Shown: positions 44,472 to 54,175 of the stretch, piece after piece
Numbering within the stretch: the first letter of the stretch is position 1
Layout: every line of letters starts with the position of its first letter
Assembly (NCBI RefSeq): GCF_000783395.1
Contig: NZ_JSFK01000002.1
Span: 186,001 to 250,000, forward strand
Length of the DNA stretch: 64,000 nucleotides
Source of the DNA: Pseudomonas chlororaphis
Lineage (GTDB): Bacteria; Pseudomonadota; Gammaproteobacteria; Pseudomonadales; Pseudomonadaceae
Reading direction: 5' to 3'
The notes under the pieces: generated by a model
Seen by the model: only the letters and a program-made list of their open reading frames with translations
Told to the model about the DNA's origin: nothing
Databases searched by the model: none
Translations under genes and position numbers: made by a program

Positions 44472-45053
44472 TTACTTCTCGAACCCGCTCGACGGAAACA
44501 CATCCGTCCCGCGCCAACGCCGCACCGAACGCTGGAAGAACAAACTGTTCGGCACTTGCACCATCGCGCTGCCAGTCCCCAACTCTTCCGCCTCGATCAA
44601 CGTGGTGTAGAGCAGATTGATCGCCACAACCCGGCCTTTGACGCCAGGCTTGTCCGTGGTGTCCACCAGCTCGACGATATCACCCAACCGAAACGGCCCG
44701 ACCGTGAAGATCAGAATCGCGCAGAGCAGGTTCGACAGCACACTCCACATCGCAAAGAACGCCACCGCCGCCACCGCGACGAACCCCGACAGCGCCGTCC
44801 ACAACACCGTGGCCGAGACACCGAGGCGCTCCAGTACGAAGATCAGCGCGCTGCCCATGATCAACCAACGCAGCACGCCACGCAGCGGCATCAGCAACTG
44901 CGGCGGGAACGGATAGCGTTCGCCCAACCGGGTCAGGCCTTTGGCGACAAAGCGCTGAGTGAGGTAACCGGCCAGCAGGATCAGCAGAATCTGCACCGTA
45001 AACCAGATCGGCTCGACCCACACCGCCGGCAGCGGCAGCTTGAACGCTTCCAT
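44472..45053 (-). CDS. Small MscS-type mechanosensitive channel
   Basis: A 193-residue MscS-family protein with three predicted spans (residues 17-33, 50-68 and 75-103) and a short beta domain. The pore-helix region is FVAVAAVAFFAMWSVLSNLLCAI, followed by PFRLGDIVEL, diagnostic of MscS. The large C-terminal cage domain is missing, as in the short subfamily. Its ATG overlaps the ABC-F stop (TGATG), so it is coupled to that gene. Confidence 0.88.
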   Translation of the reverse strand: MEAFKLPLPAVWVEPIWFTVQILLILLAGYLTQRFVAKGLTRLGERYPFPPQLLMPLRGVLRWLIMGSALIFVLERLGVSATVLWTALSGFVAVAAVAFFAMWSVLSNLLCAILIFTVGPFRLGDIVELVDTTDKPGVKGRVVAINLLYTTLIEAEELGTGSAMVQVPNSLFFQRSVRRWRGTDVFPSSGFEK

Positions 45054-46963
45054 CAGGACAGCGCCTCCAGCTCCGCCTGCATGCTTTCCAGCACCTCGAG
45101 GGCTTCCATCCACGCTTCTTCCAGCTCGCCTTCGCGAACCTTCAATTTGGCCTGCTCGGCGAGCAGATCACGCAGTTCGTTCTTGCGCGCCGGCTCGTAG
45201 ATGTCGCTGTCACCGAGGCTGGCGTCGACCTTGGCGAGTTTCTCGTGAAGCTTGCCCAGTTCGGCTTCGAGCTTGTCGGCTTCACGCTTGTGCGGGGCCA
45301 GTTGCTGACGCAACGCAGCGGCCGCCTGACGCTGAGCCTTCTTGTCGGTCTTGTCCGGGTTGACCGGGGTGTTGCTGACTGGCGCATTGCGCTGACGGTA
45401 TTCCACCAGCCAGCGTGCGTAGTCTTCGAGGTCGCCATCGAACTCTTCGACCTTGCCATCAGCGACCAGGTAGAAATTATCGGTGGTGCTCTTGAGCAAG
45501 TGCCGATCGTGAGACACCACCAATACCGCGCCGCTGAATTCCTGCAGCGCCATGGTCAGCGCCAGGCGCATTTCCAGGTCGAGGTGGTTGGTCGGTTCGT
45601 CGAGCAGCAGCAGGTTCGGGCGTTCCCAGGCAATCAACGCCAGGGCCAGACGCGCTTTTTCGCCACCGGAGAAATTCAGCACTGGCTCGTCGATGCGCGC
45701 ACCACGGAAGTCGAAACCGCCGAGGAAGTCTCGCAGGGTCTGCTCACGTTCGGTCGGCGCCAGACGCTGCAAGTGCAGCAACGGGCTGGCCTTGGCGTCC
45801 AGCGAATCGAGTTGATGCTGGGCGAAGTAGCCGACCACGGTGTTCTCGCCACGGGTCAGGCGCCCACCGAGCGGTGACAGCTCGCCGGCGAGGTTCTTGA
45901 TCAGGGTCGATTTACCCGCGCCATTCGGCCCGAGCAGACCGATCCGCGCACCCGGGGTCAGCTGCAGCTTGACCTTCTCGAGGATGGTTTTGTCGCCGTA
46001 ACCCAGACGCGCATCCGACAGGTCGATCAGCGGGCTGGAGATCTTGGTCGACTCGCGGAAGACGAAATCGAACGGCGAATCAACGTGGGCCGCCGACAGC
46101 TCTTCCATCCGCTCCAGCGCCTTGATCCGGCTCTGCGCCTGACGGGCCTTGGTCGCTTGCGCCTTGAAGCGGGCGATGTAGCTTTCCATGTGCGCACGTT
46201 GCGCCTGCTGCTTCTCGTAGGCCTGTTGCTGCTGGGCCAGACGCTCGGCACGGGCGCGTTCGAACGCGGTGTAGCCGCCGCGATACAGGGTGATCTTGCG
46301 CTGATCGACATGCGCGACGTGATCGACGACTTCGTCGAGGAAATCACGGTCGTGGGAAATCAGCAGCAAGGTGCCCGGGTAGCTTTTCAGCCACTCCTCG
46401 AGCCAGATGATTGCGTCGAGATCCAAGTGGTTGGTCGGTTCGTCGAGCAACAACAAGTCCGACGGGCACATCAATGCCTGCGCCAGGTTCAGACGCATCC
46501 GCCAGCCACCGGAGAAATCTCCGACCTGACGATCCATCTGCTCGTTGGTGAAACCGAGACCGGCGAGCAACTTGCGCGCTCGTGCGTCAGCGGTGTAACC
46601 GTCGGCGCTGTCGAGTTCTGAGTGCAGACGAGCCTGAGCGGCACCGTCGTGCGCCGCTTCGGCGGCGGCGAGGTCACGTTGCACCTCGCGTAGACGCAGG
46701 TCGCCATCGAGCACATAGTCGACGGCAAGCCGCTCGAGCGTCTCGATTTCCTGGCGCATGTGGGCGATGCGCCAGTCAGCCGGCAGGAAGCAATCACCCG
46801 AGTCGGGGTGCAGCTCACCCCGAATCAGGGCGAACAGGCTCGATTTGCCGGCGCCGTTGGCACCGATAAGGCCGGCTTTGTGGCCGGCGTGCAGGGTCAA
46901 CTCGGCGTCTTCTAGCAGACGTTGCGGGCCACGCTGTAAAGTCAGGTTCTGAAGTCGGATCAT
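45053..46963 (-). CDS. ABC-F ATPase (YheS-like)
   Basis: A 636-residue soluble protein with two ABC domains and no membrane spans. Domain 1: Walker A GANGAGKSSLFALIRG near residue 36, signature FSGGWRMRLNLAQAL, Walker B LLLLDEPTNHLDLD. Domain 2: GPNGAGKSTLIKNLAG near residue 345, FSGGEKARLALALIAW, LLLLDEPTNHLDLE. The linker (YEKQQAQRAHMESYIARFKAQATKARQAQSR) is the ribosome-contacting P-site tether, and a C-terminal coiled coil follows. ABC-F proteins relieve stalled ribosomes. YheS subgroup is inferred from length and C-terminus. Confidence 0.93.
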   Translation of the reverse strand: MIRLQNLTLQRGPQRLLEDAELTLHAGHKAGLIGANGAGKSSLFALIRGELHPDSGDCFLPADWRIAHMRQEIETLERLAVDYVLDGDLRLREVQRDLAAAEAAHDGAAQARLHSELDSADGYTADARARKLLAGLGFTNEQMDRQVGDFSGGWRMRLNLAQALMCPSDLLLLDEPTNHLDLDAIIWLEEWLKSYPGTLLLISHDRDFLDEVVDHVAHVDQRKITLYRGGYTAFERARAERLAQQQQAYEKQQAQRAHMESYIARFKAQATKARQAQSRIKALERMEELSAAHVDSPFDFVFRESTKISSPLIDLSDARLGYGDKTILEKVKLQLTPGARIGLLGPNGAGKSTLIKNLAGELSPLGGRLTRGENTVVGYFAQHQLDSLDAKASPLLHLQRLAPTEREQTLRDFLGGFDFRGARIDEPVLNFSGGEKARLALALIAWERPNLLLLDEPTNHLDLEMRLALTMALQEFSGAVLVVSHDRHLLKSTTDNFYLVADGKVEEFDGDLEDYARWLVEYRQRNAPVSNTPVNPDKTDKKAQRQAAAALRQQLAPHKREADKLEAELGKLHEKLAKVDASLGDSDIYEPARKNELRDLLAEQAKLKVREGELEEAWMEALEVLESMQAELEALS

Positions 46964-47013
46964 AATGGCGGCGGAGTCTACCAGCTTCGCTCACAACTGG
47001 CGCGAGTAGCACG

Positions 47014-47475
47014 ATGTCCTCTGACCTGTGGAGCTTTTCCCTTGCCACCTACGCCCGACCGGGCGTGGAAGACGCCTGCCTGCAACTGCAAACGGCGGGC
47101 GCCAGTGTTTGCCTGCTGCTGTGTGGTTTATGGCTGGAGCAACGTGGCGCAACCTGCGACGAACAACGCGTAAGGCAGCTTCAGGCGTTGACCGGACCGT
47201 GGGATATCGAGGTGGTGCAGCCGCTGCGAACATTGCGCATGCAATGGAAAACGCGGGCGGTCGATGATGCGTTGTTGAAAGGCATGCGCGAGCAGATCAA
47301 ATCACTCGAGCTCGAAGCTGAACGAGCGTTGCTGTCACGGCTTGAGGGTGTGGCGCAGGAGTGGATGCAAAACGACGCAGGCTCGGAAACCTGGCTGGAA
47401 GAGTTGGCCGGCATGGCGGCCAGCCCGAACCGCGACGCGCTGCAAGTGCTGCGCGTCGCGGCAACCGGCACTTAG
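47014..47475 (+). CDS. TIGR02444 family protein
   Basis: A 153-residue protein with the MSSDLWSFSLATYARPGVEDACL opening and CLLLCGLWLEQRGA segment of TIGR02444. All-helical, no signal peptide, function unknown. It is divergent from the ABC-F gene and its 3' end overlaps algP by four bases on the opposite strand. Confidence 0.85.
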   Translation: MSSDLWSFSLATYARPGVEDACLQLQTAGASVCLLLCGLWLEQRGATCDEQRVRQLQALTGPWDIEVVQPLRTLRMQWKTRAVDDALLKGMREQIKSLELEAERALLSRLEGVAQEWMQNDAGSETWLEELAGMAASPNRDALQVLRVAATGT

Positions 47476-48692
47476 GAAGCGCTGGTCGGGTTGTTGCTGA
47501 CGCTCGACGCAGCGGCTGGCGATGGCGCAGTCGAAGGAGTCGAGGCAGTAGCGGCTGGAGCAGGTGCCGATGGCGCAGCCGACGCTGCCGGTGCGGCAGG
47601 CTTAGCGGCAGGCGCGGTAGCCGGTTTAGCGGCAGCTGGTTTGGCAGCGGCTGGCTTTTTAACGACTGGTTTTGCGGCAGGTTTTGCAGCTGGCTTGGCG
47701 GCTGGTTTTGCAGCAACAGGCTTGGCAGCAGCAGTCGCTGGTTTGGCAGCAGCGGCCGGTTTAGCGGCTGGCTTGGCTGCCGGTTTGGCGGCGGCATTCA
47801 CGGCTGGTTTGGCAGCAGCTTTTGCTGGTGCTTTTGCAGCAGGTTTGGCGGCAGCTGGTTTAGCGGCAGTCTTGGCAGCTGGTTTTGCAGCAGCAGTTTT
47901 AGCGGCAGGTTTTGCGGCAGCTTTGGCAGCGGGTTTAGCGGCTGGTTTAGCGGCTGGTTTGGCTGTGGCGGTTTTCGCTGGAGCAGCTTTTGCAGCAGCT
48001 GGTTTGGCGGCTGGTTTAGCAGCGGCGGCACGGGTAGCCGGCTTGGCAGCGGCAGTACGCGCAGCAGGTTTTGCCGCCGTGGTTTTAGCCGCTGGTTTTG
48101 CAGCGCTCGCCGCAGCTGGTTTCTTCGCTGCAGGTTTTGCGGCCGCTTTGGCAGCTGGTTTTGCAGCTGGTTTTGCAGCGGCTTTCACCGCTGTTTTTGC
48201 AGCTGGCTTGGCCGCTGCGGTTTTCGCTGGAGCTTTTGCAGCAGCAGGTTTGGCAGCTGCTTTCTTCGCCGGTGCCGCTGCCGGTTTGGCTGCGCGCGAG
48301 GACAACACTTTGCCCACGGCTTCTTGAACGCGACCAACACCCTGGGCCAGCTTCAGGCTTTCCTGGGCATCGCGCTTGAGTTGCAGAATGTAGCTGCGGG
48401 TGTCGGACTGACGATCCTTCAAGGCATCGAGCAGGTCTTCCAGTTCTTTCACTGCGCCCTTGGCTTTGGTCTGTGCCTTGGCTTTGCCGGCGGCAGCTGC
48501 GTCCTGCAATTTGGTGCGGGATTTATGCAGTTTTTCCTGCGCCTTGCCGCGTTGCTTTTCCAGTTTGGCGAGCAGTTTCTCAGCATCAGCCAAGGCTTGG
48601 GAGCAAGCGTTTTCCAGATGCTCGAGCAGGCTGCCCGAGAGTTGTTGGAGTAAGTGCAACGGAGTATTTACAGGCTTCTTGGTGGCCGACAT
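47472..48692 (-). CDS. algP: Histone H1-like regulatory protein AlgP
   Basis: A 406-residue protein. Residues 1-130 form a helical, coiled-coil-prone region (LLQQLSGSLLEHLENACSQ, ELEDLLDALKDRQSDTRSYI). Residues 133-365 are tandem Lys-Pro-Ala-Ala-type units, very basic, like eukaryotic histone H1 tails. The last 40 residues switch to Ala/Ser/Pro without lysine. In P. aeruginosa AlgP (AlgR3) affects alginate gene expression and its repeats vary between strains. Flanks the FKBP and algQ genes as in P. aeruginosa. Confidence 0.92.
   Translation of the reverse strand: MSATKKPVNTPLHLLQQLSGSLLEHLENACSQALADAEKLLAKLEKQRGKAQEKLHKSRTKLQDAAAAGKAKAQTKAKGAVKELEDLLDALKDRQSDTRSYILQLKRDAQESLKLAQGVGRVQEAVGKVLSSRAAKPAAAPAKKAAAKPAAAKAPAKTAAAKPAAKTAVKAAAKPAAKPAAKAAAKPAAKKPAAASAAKPAAKTTAAKPAARTAAAKPATRAAAAKPAAKPAAAKAAPAKTATAKPAAKPAAKPAAKAAAKPAAKTAAAKPAAKTAAKPAAAKPAAKAPAKAAAKPAVNAAAKPAAKPAAKPAAAAKPATAAAKPVAAKPAAKPAAKPAAKPVVKKPAAAKPAAAKPATAPAAKPAAPAASAAPSAPAPAATASTPSTAPSPAAASSVSNNPTSAS
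47600..48296 (-). repeat. Tandem Lys-Pro-Ala coding repeats in algP
   Basis: About 700 bases of short direct repeats (GCAGCTGGTTTTGC- or GCGGCTGGTTTAGC-like units on the plus strand) encoding KPAAKPAA-type blocks. The reading frame is intact throughout. Strong slippage or recombination substrate. Confidence 0.9.
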
Positions 48693-48884
48693 GGTTTACC
48701 TCCTGGCTGACGTGAGTGCGGCTCATACTAGACCTCTGCAGTTACCGCCGCTAGGGCATCTTGACAGTATCGATTGCGTTGCGTTGCACCGAATCGAAAA
48801 TGTTCTGCGCGAAGTCAAAAGCAGTTCACCGTTGCAGACGTTCGCGCTGGCATAATCCACCGCATCTCAGGACGGAGAGTGCCT

Positions 48885-49550
48885 ATGTCGCGCTACTTTT
48901 TTTTATCCCTCTGGATGATTTTTTCGGCCGCTCATGCGGACGAAAAAACCACCGCGAATGATGCTCACGATCTGGCCTACAGCCTCGGTGCCAGCCTCGG
49001 TGAACGGCTGCGCCAGGAAGTCCCGCAACTGCAGATTCAGGCGCTAGTCGATGGTTTGCAGCAAGCCTATCAAGGCAAACCGCTGGCACTGAGTGAAGCA
49101 CGTATCGAGCAGATTCTGGCCGATCATGAAGCGCAAAATGCCGAACACTCCGCGCAGCCTTCGAGCGACGCCGCGATGGAAAACGAGCAGCGTTTTCTCA
49201 CCGCAGAAAAAGCCAAGCCAGGCGTGAAGGAATTGGCCGATGGCATCCTGCTGACCGAACTGACACCGGGCACTGGCACCCGGGCCGGTCCCGATGGGAA
49301 AGTGCAGGTGTTGTATGTCGGTCGACTACCCGACGGCACCGTGTTCGATCAGAACACGCAGCCGCAATGGTTCAATCTCGACAGCGTGATTGCCGGTTGG
49401 CGCACCGCGTTGCAGAACATGCCGGTGGGCGCGAAATGGCGTTTGGTGATTCCATCGGATCAAGCCTATGGCGCTGATGGTGCCGGCGACTTGATCGCAC
49501 CCTTTACACCGCTGGTATTTGAAGTGGAGTTGCGCGGCGCGAGCAGTTGA
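48885..49550 (+). CDS. FKBP-type peptidyl-prolyl cis-trans isomerase
   Basis: A 221-residue periplasmic foldase. Signal peptide (residues 1-18, AHA cleavage), an N-terminal dimerisation domain (DLAYSLGASLGERLRQEVPQ, typical of FkpA/Mip) and a C-terminal FKBP domain (VLYVGRLPDGTVFDQN, MPVGAKWRLVIPSDQAYG). Start at 48885 has GGAGAG upstream. Present at the same place in P. aeruginosa. Substrates unknown. Confidence 0.92.
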   Translation: MSRYFFLSLWMIFSAAHADEKTTANDAHDLAYSLGASLGERLRQEVPQLQIQALVDGLQQAYQGKPLALSEARIEQILADHEAQNAEHSAQPSSDAAMENEQRFLTAEKAKPGVKELADGILLTELTPGTGTRAGPDGKVQVLYVGRLPDGTVFDQNTQPQWFNLDSVIAGWRTALQNMPVGAKWRLVIPSDQAYGADGAGDLIAPFTPLVFEVELRGASS

Positions 49551-49560
49551 GCAGGCAATA

Positions 49561-49593
49561 AAAAACGGTGCGCTTTGGGCGCACCGTTTTTTT
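49561..49593. terminator. Bidirectional terminator between the FKBP gene and algQ
   Basis: AAAAACGGTGCGC and GCGCACCGTTTTT flank TTTGG, with A and T runs at both sides. It serves the FKBP gene and, from the other strand, algQ. Confidence 0.85.
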
Positions 49594-49607
49594 GATCAGG
49601 GTTCGGA

Positions 49608-50066
49608 TCAGGCCTGAACCGGATCCTCTTCCTTGTGTGCTGTGTGCAGCACTTCAATCAGGCAGTCTTCGAGTTCGAAGCGCTCGTGCAGCAGGCCACC
49701 GAGCTCCTTGAACTTCTCGGCTACGCACTTGCCTTCATCGCACAGATCGTTGAAGGCCAGCAGCTTCTCGGTAATGACGTCGATGCGCGGATAGATCGTC
49801 TCGGCAAGTTCCAGACCACGCTTGTCGTTGAACGCCTTGGCTTCGCCAGTCAGCTGTTCGTAGATTTCGAAGTGCCCGGCCGAGACGTAATCGACCAGCA
49901 CGCCGCAGAATTCCTGCAAAGGCTTGCGGCTCTCGGCCAGCGACTCCGGCTGCGCACCGAGTTTGTCGTAGGCGCCGATCAGCTCTTCACGCTCTTGCAA
50001 CCAGCGGTCGATCAGCAGATGAACTCCACCCCAACGTTCCTGAGCATTCTGACAACTTTCGAGCAT
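49608..50066 (-). CDS. algQ: Anti-sigma-70 regulator AlgQ (Rsd)
   Basis: A 152-residue Rsd/AlgQ protein that binds the primary sigma factor and shifts polymerase to alternative sigmas. [22 protein letters not shown] and [20 protein letters not shown] are the conserved segments. I use the ATG at 50066; upstream frame is not family-like. GGAAGAGAG precedes the start. Confidence 0.93.
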   Translation of the reverse strand: MLESCQNAQERWGGVHLLIDRWLQEREELIGAYDKLGAQPESLAESRKPLQEFCGVLVDYVSAGHFEIYEQLTGEAKAFNDKRGLELAETIYPRIDVITEKLLAFNDLCDEGKCVAEKFKELGGLLHERFELEDCLIEVLHTAHKEEDPVQA

Positions 50067-50249
50067 GGCGATCTCTCTTCCCTTGTGGGTCATGCTGCTC
50101 TACACCCGCGCCCCTCTTTTGATTTTGGCTTGGGGGACGGCCGGGCAGAGCGTCATCGAGCAACATAAATCCAATGACACGTGCGGGCCAGATTATGCCC
50201 GCACGCCTATGGCTTCAAGGTACGCAGGAGATAAAGTTCATACAAGTGT

Positions 50250-50801
50250 TTAATCCCGTAGCAGCACCGAGTGCGACGCTTCGCCGCTGAGCGGGCGTTG
50301 CAGAGCACTCCAGACCAGCCGCAACAATTGATACATCGCCAGAATCGACACCGCGACAAAGAACAGCAGGCTCCACTCCGGGATGCTCAGGTCAAACAGC
50401 GTCCAGGAAATTTCCGCACAATCGGCGCCGCCGCTAAACATTCTTTGCAAGGCGCAGATCCAGGGCAGACCACTGAACAATGTATCGGGGGCAGGCGTGC
50501 AATTGAGGAGTTGCAGCATCGGATCGCTCTGTATCAATACCTGCCGCCAGGCCGCCGTGGTGCCTCCCAGGCTCGCGCCCAAGGACAACAGCCAGTAAAA
50601 CCACAAACCAACACGCTTGGGTCCGTGCACCGCTGCCACACCACTGGACACGCACAGTAGCGTAAGGAACAGACGCTGCACCAGGCACAGGCTACACGGC
50701 GTCAGACCGACAGCGTATTCAAGATAATAGGAAGCTCCCAGAGCAAAGGCCCCCGCAGTGAAAGCCATGAAGAACAAGGAGCGTGAGCAGGCCAACGACA
50801 T
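50250..50801 (-). CDS. dsbB: Disulfide bond formation protein B
   Basis: A 183-residue, four-span inner-membrane protein that reoxidises DsbA with ubiquinone. First redox pair in LTPCSLCLVQR near residue 36; periplasmic cysteines at LLNCTPAPD and WICALQR near residues 100-115, and GGADCAE. The number of cysteines fits the DsbB/DsbH type; Pseudomonas often have two. Short variant assignment between the two is uncertain. Confidence 0.92.
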   Translation of the reverse strand: MSLACSRSLFFMAFTAGAFALGASYYLEYAVGLTPCSLCLVQRLFLTLLCVSSGVAAVHGPKRVGLWFYWLLSLGASLGGTTAAWRQVLIQSDPMLQLLNCTPAPDTLFSGLPWICALQRMFSGGADCAEISWTLFDLSIPEWSLLFFVAVSILAMYQLLRLVWSALQRPLSGEASHSVLLRD

Positions 50802-50993
50802 GGCTTTTCCGTAACAGTAGAGACAGACGGTTACGGTAGAGGAAAGCGTGTCAGCCTTTCAAGGCAAGGCCCTGCCGACAGTTCACCAGAGGTGTAGGGA
50901 AAACCCGACAGGTTCGATAGGAATCGGTGTAGCCCGCTGTAGGAATTCGCCTCAGGCACTCACTGAAGTTGAAATTTCAGCTACAAAAGGTAA

Positions 50994-51015
50994 GCGAGGG
51001 AGCATCCTCCCTCGC
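50994..51015 (-). terminator. Terminator after hemY
   Basis: GCGAGGGAG (50994-51002) and CTCCCTCGC (51007-51015) form a 9-bp perfect stem around CATC, followed on the minus strand by a TTACCTTTTG tract. It lies 4 bases after the hemY stop. Confidence 0.65.
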
Positions 51016-51019
51016 CACT

Positions 51020-52258
51020 TCAGACGTGAGCAGGAACCGGCAACGGCGCGGCCAGCAGGCGTTCATCGAGCAGACCGAGGCCTTCCTGGAACAACTGATT
51101 GCTGCGTTCGGTATCGCCCAACTGGGCGAGCAGACGCGCCAGTTCCGCACAGGCTTCCGGATTGCGCTGCACACGCAGGCTGCTTTCCAGATAATCCCGC
51201 GCCTTGCCCCACAGACTGGTTTGCAGACACAGGCGGCCGAGGGTCAACAGCAAACTCGGATCGTTCGGATGGTCTTTCAGCCAGCCTTCGGCGGTTTGCA
51301 ACTGACGGGCCGGATCGCTGCCGCGCACCAGACCGTAGAGACGGGCCAGATGGCTGTCGTATTTGCGCTTGAGGGCGGTGCGCAAAACTTCTTCGGCTTC
51401 GACCTGAGCGCCCAACTGACGCAACTGTTCGGCGTACGTCAGCACCAGCGGCGGCTCCTGCCGTTGCGCCGAGGTGAGCTGTTCCCAGGCCCGCGTGAGC
51501 GACTGCAGGCCAACGCTCCCGTCCTCTTCACGTTGCGCGGCCAGCGAGAGGTTTTCGCCCCAGGCACGCCGCTCAAGTTCAGCCAGCTCGGCGGGGGGCA
51601 GGACTTTGTCCTTGCGCAATTCCGGCAGCAAACGAATCACCGCCGACCATTCGCCGCGCTGCTGATACAAGCGCTGCAACTGACGCAGTGTCTGCGCATT
51701 GCGCGGATGGCGATCGTGCATCGCTTGCAGGGTCACCAGGGCACCGTCGGTATCGCCACGGTCGGTCTGCAACTGCGCATGGCTAAGAGCGATAGCCAGT
51801 TCCGCTTGAGGCTGACGCTCCAGCGCGCGCTCCAGCAAACGATCGCACTCTTCGTAATTGCCTTGCTCATTGGCCGCACGGGCTGCGCCGAGGTAGTACA
51901 GCAGCGGCTGGCGCTCGGCTTCAGCCGCTCGATACAGATGACGCTGCGCGCTGGCCCAGCGACCTTCGGCCAGATCCAGTTGACCGTGCTCGATCGCTAC
52001 CTGCACACGACGACTGCGGTTGCGCCGTGACCATGGATTGACCACGCCACTGGAGGTCATGACCAGTTCAACCAACGCCTTGATGCCCCAGATCAGTAGC
52101 CACAACACCGCGATCACCGCCAGTGTCGCCCATAGACTTGCTTCGTAACGGAAGCTCTTGTAGGCAATCAGCACGTAGCCAGAATGCTGTGCCACTGCGA
52201 AGCCCAGCGCCGCCGTCGCCGCGATCACCAGAAACACGATCACATACAGGCGTTTCAT
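51020..52258 (-). CDS. hemY: HemY, heme biosynthesis-associated membrane protein
   Basis: A 412-residue protein with two N-terminal spans (residues 4-22 and 41-62) and a periplasmic or cytoplasmic TPR region (AEGRWASAQRHLYRAAEAE, LLYYLGAARAANEQGNYEEC). Gammaproteobacterial HemY; this is not the protoporphyrinogen oxidase of Gram-positives. Partners HemX and supports late heme synthesis. Its ATG overlaps hemX by 4 bases. Confidence 0.93.
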   Translation of the reverse strand: MKRLYVIVFLVIAATAALGFAVAQHSGYVLIAYKSFRYEASLWATLAVIAVLWLLIWGIKALVELVMTSSGVVNPWSRRNRSRRVQVAIEHGQLDLAEGRWASAQRHLYRAAEAERQPLLYYLGAARAANEQGNYEECDRLLERALERQPQAELAIALSHAQLQTDRGDTDGALVTLQAMHDRHPRNAQTLRQLQRLYQQRGEWSAVIRLLPELRKDKVLPPAELAELERRAWGENLSLAAQREEDGSVGLQSLTRAWEQLTSAQRQEPPLVLTYAEQLRQLGAQVEAEEVLRTALKRKYDSHLARLYGLVRGSDPARQLQTAEGWLKDHPNDPSLLLTLGRLCLQTSLWGKARDYLESSLRVQRNPEACAELARLLAQLGDTERSNQLFQEGLGLLDERLLAAPLPVPAHV

Positions 52259-53397
52259 GGCGTGGTCTCCTGCGCGGTGTTGGCGGCAGGTTTGGCGAAG
52301 GGTTTCACCGACTCTTCGGCGTTGACATTGCGCCGCTCAAGATAGGCTTGCACCGCACTTAGCGTGCCGGCCAGATCCGGAGTCACGACCGTAACCGGTT
52401 CCTTGCTCAGCTCGCCGACCTGTTCCAGCATCACTTTGCTTTGCGGATTATCCGGGTTGAAATTGCCCTTGAGCACATCACGTGCTTCGGCCAGTGCCTG
52501 GGTGTAGACCGGCGCCTGCCCGTTGAGCGCTGCCCACTGCGCCTGCTCAAGCGCAAGGCTCAGGGCCAGACGTACCTGACTCAGGCTCTGCCCGGCCAGC
52601 AGCGGCCGCACATTTTTGTCTGCGTTGAAATCGATACGGATGTAGCGCGAGACCTGATCCCACCACTGCGCCCAGCGACTGGCGCCATCACCGTCGGCAG
52701 TCAGGCCCAGCAGTGATTCGCCGCGATCCTTGTACTCCGGCGCCAGCTCGGTGAGGTCGATGACCTGATCACGCAGCGCGCCGAGACGCAGGAACAGACC
52801 GGTGCGATCCGGTTGCGCAGTGCTGCGCAGCGCTACCAGGGTTTTCGCCACTTGTTCGCGAGCGGCGAAGGAGCCGGGGTCGTTTTGCTCACGAAGAATT
52901 TCGTCAGCGCCCTGCACCAGCGCTTGAGCGCTGCTGATGTCCTGCAACGCCGATAGACGCAGACTGGCCAGACGCAACAAGTGCTCGGCCTCAGCCAGGC
53001 GCCAGTCCTTGCGGCTGGCGCCAAGAACGGTTTCCAGGCGTTGATTGAGGCGCTGTTGATCGCCCTGAAGCTGCGTCACCAGACGCTGGCGTTCGGCAAG
53101 TTCGTCGGCACCGGGCAGTTGCGCGAGGCGCTCGGTCAGACGCTGTTCATTGAGCTTCAGGCTCTGCGCCTGATCGTTCAATGCCTGCACTTCACCGGAC
53201 TGCTGCTGAGTATTGGTCTGCAGGTGACGGACCTGCCAGACACCCCAGCCACCGATTGCGACGCCGGCTGCGCCGAGCAACAGGGCGACGATGGCCAGTC
53301 CATTGCCTCGGCGCGGCTCTGTGGCCGGCGGTGGAGTTTCAACCTGAGTTTCAATCACAGGCTGGACGTCATCTTTAGGCAAGGCTGTTTCGCTCAC
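52255..53397 (-). CDS. hemX: HemX, uroporphyrinogen-III C-methyltransferase-like membrane protein
   Basis: A 380-residue protein with a polar, proline-rich N-terminus (residues 1-30), one membrane span (residues 33-53), a coiled coil (NDQAQSLKLNEQRLTERLAQ) and a large exoplasmic helical domain. Pfam HemX family; despite the name it lacks a methyltransferase fold. Sits between hemD and hemY as in other gammaproteobacteria. Confidence 0.93.
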   Translation of the reverse strand: MSETALPKDDVQPVIETQVETPPPATEPRRGNGLAIVALLLGAAGVAIGGWGVWQVRHLQTNTQQQSGEVQALNDQAQSLKLNEQRLTERLAQLPGADELAERQRLVTQLQGDQQRLNQRLETVLGASRKDWRLAEAEHLLRLASLRLSALQDISSAQALVQGADEILREQNDPGSFAAREQVAKTLVALRSTAQPDRTGLFLRLGALRDQVIDLTELAPEYKDRGESLLGLTADGDGASRWAQWWDQVSRYIRIDFNADKNVRPLLAGQSLSQVRLALSLALEQAQWAALNGQAPVYTQALAEARDVLKGNFNPDNPQSKVMLEQVGELSKEPVTVVTPDLAGTLSAVQAYLERRNVNAEESVKPFAKPAANTAQETTP

Positions 53398-53413
53398 GTA
53401 TCCATCCTTTGCA

Positions 53414-54175
53414 TTAGAAAACGGGTTCGGGATGCTCCCGCAACGCCGTCAGCAAAGCCGCAGCACTCGCGCCGCGGCAATCCACAACTGTTTGAGCCCC
53501 GGCGGCATGTGCCAGCTCGGCGACCCTTGGGCTTGGTACAAACAACGGCAGCCGCGCGATGGTTGGCCAGATATCGCCGGCCATTTTTCGCAGGTGCTCG
53601 AAACCCTGTCCACTGCTGACCACCAGCCCGTTCAAGCGTTCCGCTGCGATCCGCCGTGGCAGCTCATCCGGGGCATAGGCTGGCAGGTCGCGTCGATACA
53701 ACTCCAGATACTCGACACTAGCACCTAGCTCACGCAAGCGCTCGGCGAGCAGCTCACGCCCACCCTCGCCGCGCAGGATCACTACCTGCGCGCCGGGCTG
53801 ACTGACGGCCTCACGCAGACGCGGTAATTGCAGCAATGCTTCGCTGTCATCGCCGGCGGCCGGGAAGTTCGCATCCAGACCGTGATCGCTAAGAATCTGC
53901 GCGGTTGCCGCGCCGACGCTGAACCACGGCATCGCCAGCGAAGACGAATTACCCAGCAGATCCAGCGCAATCCGAGCCGCCGGCTTGCTGACCACGATCA
54001 CCGCGTTGCAACGCGGCAACCGCGCAATCGCCTGACGAATTTTCTCAGAGACCGGCAGCGGGACAATGTCCAGAAGCGGCAAACAGCTACTGAAAACGCC
54101 TTGCCCGGCCAACGTCTGCGCCAGCGCCGCACAGTCCTCCGCAGGGCGCGTCAGCAGCAGGCGCCAGCCAGTCAC
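53414..54175 (-). CDS. hemD: Uroporphyrinogen-III synthase
   Basis: A 253-residue enzyme that closes and inverts ring D of hydroxymethylbilane. [21 protein letters not shown] at the N-terminus and [19 protein letters not shown] near residue 180 fit HemD, a divergent family with few invariant residues. Starts 4 bases inside hemC and precedes hemX by 16 bases. Confidence 0.93.
   Translation of the reverse strand: MTGWRLLLTRPAEDCAALAQTLAGQGVFSSCLPLLDIVPLPVSEKIRQAIARLPRCNAVIVVSKPAARIALDLLGNSSSLAMPWFSVGAATAQILSDHGLDANFPAAGDDSEALLQLPRLREAVSQPGAQVVILRGEGGRELLAERLRELGASVEYLELYRRDLPAYAPDELPRRIAAERLNGLVVSSGQGFEHLRKMAGDIWPTIARLPLFVPSPRVAELAHAAGAQTVVDCRGASAAALLTALREHPEPVF

Noticed and set aside
47014..47475. 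TIGR02444 gene overlapping algP taken as an annotation error
   Set aside because: The overlap is only the last four bases of convergent stops, which is normal.
47491..48327. A plus-strand Ala/Gly-rich frame opposite algP, and the repeat itself as a CRISPR-like array
   Set aside because: It is the complement of the Lys-Pro-Ala repeats; units are short, contiguous and coding, without spacers.
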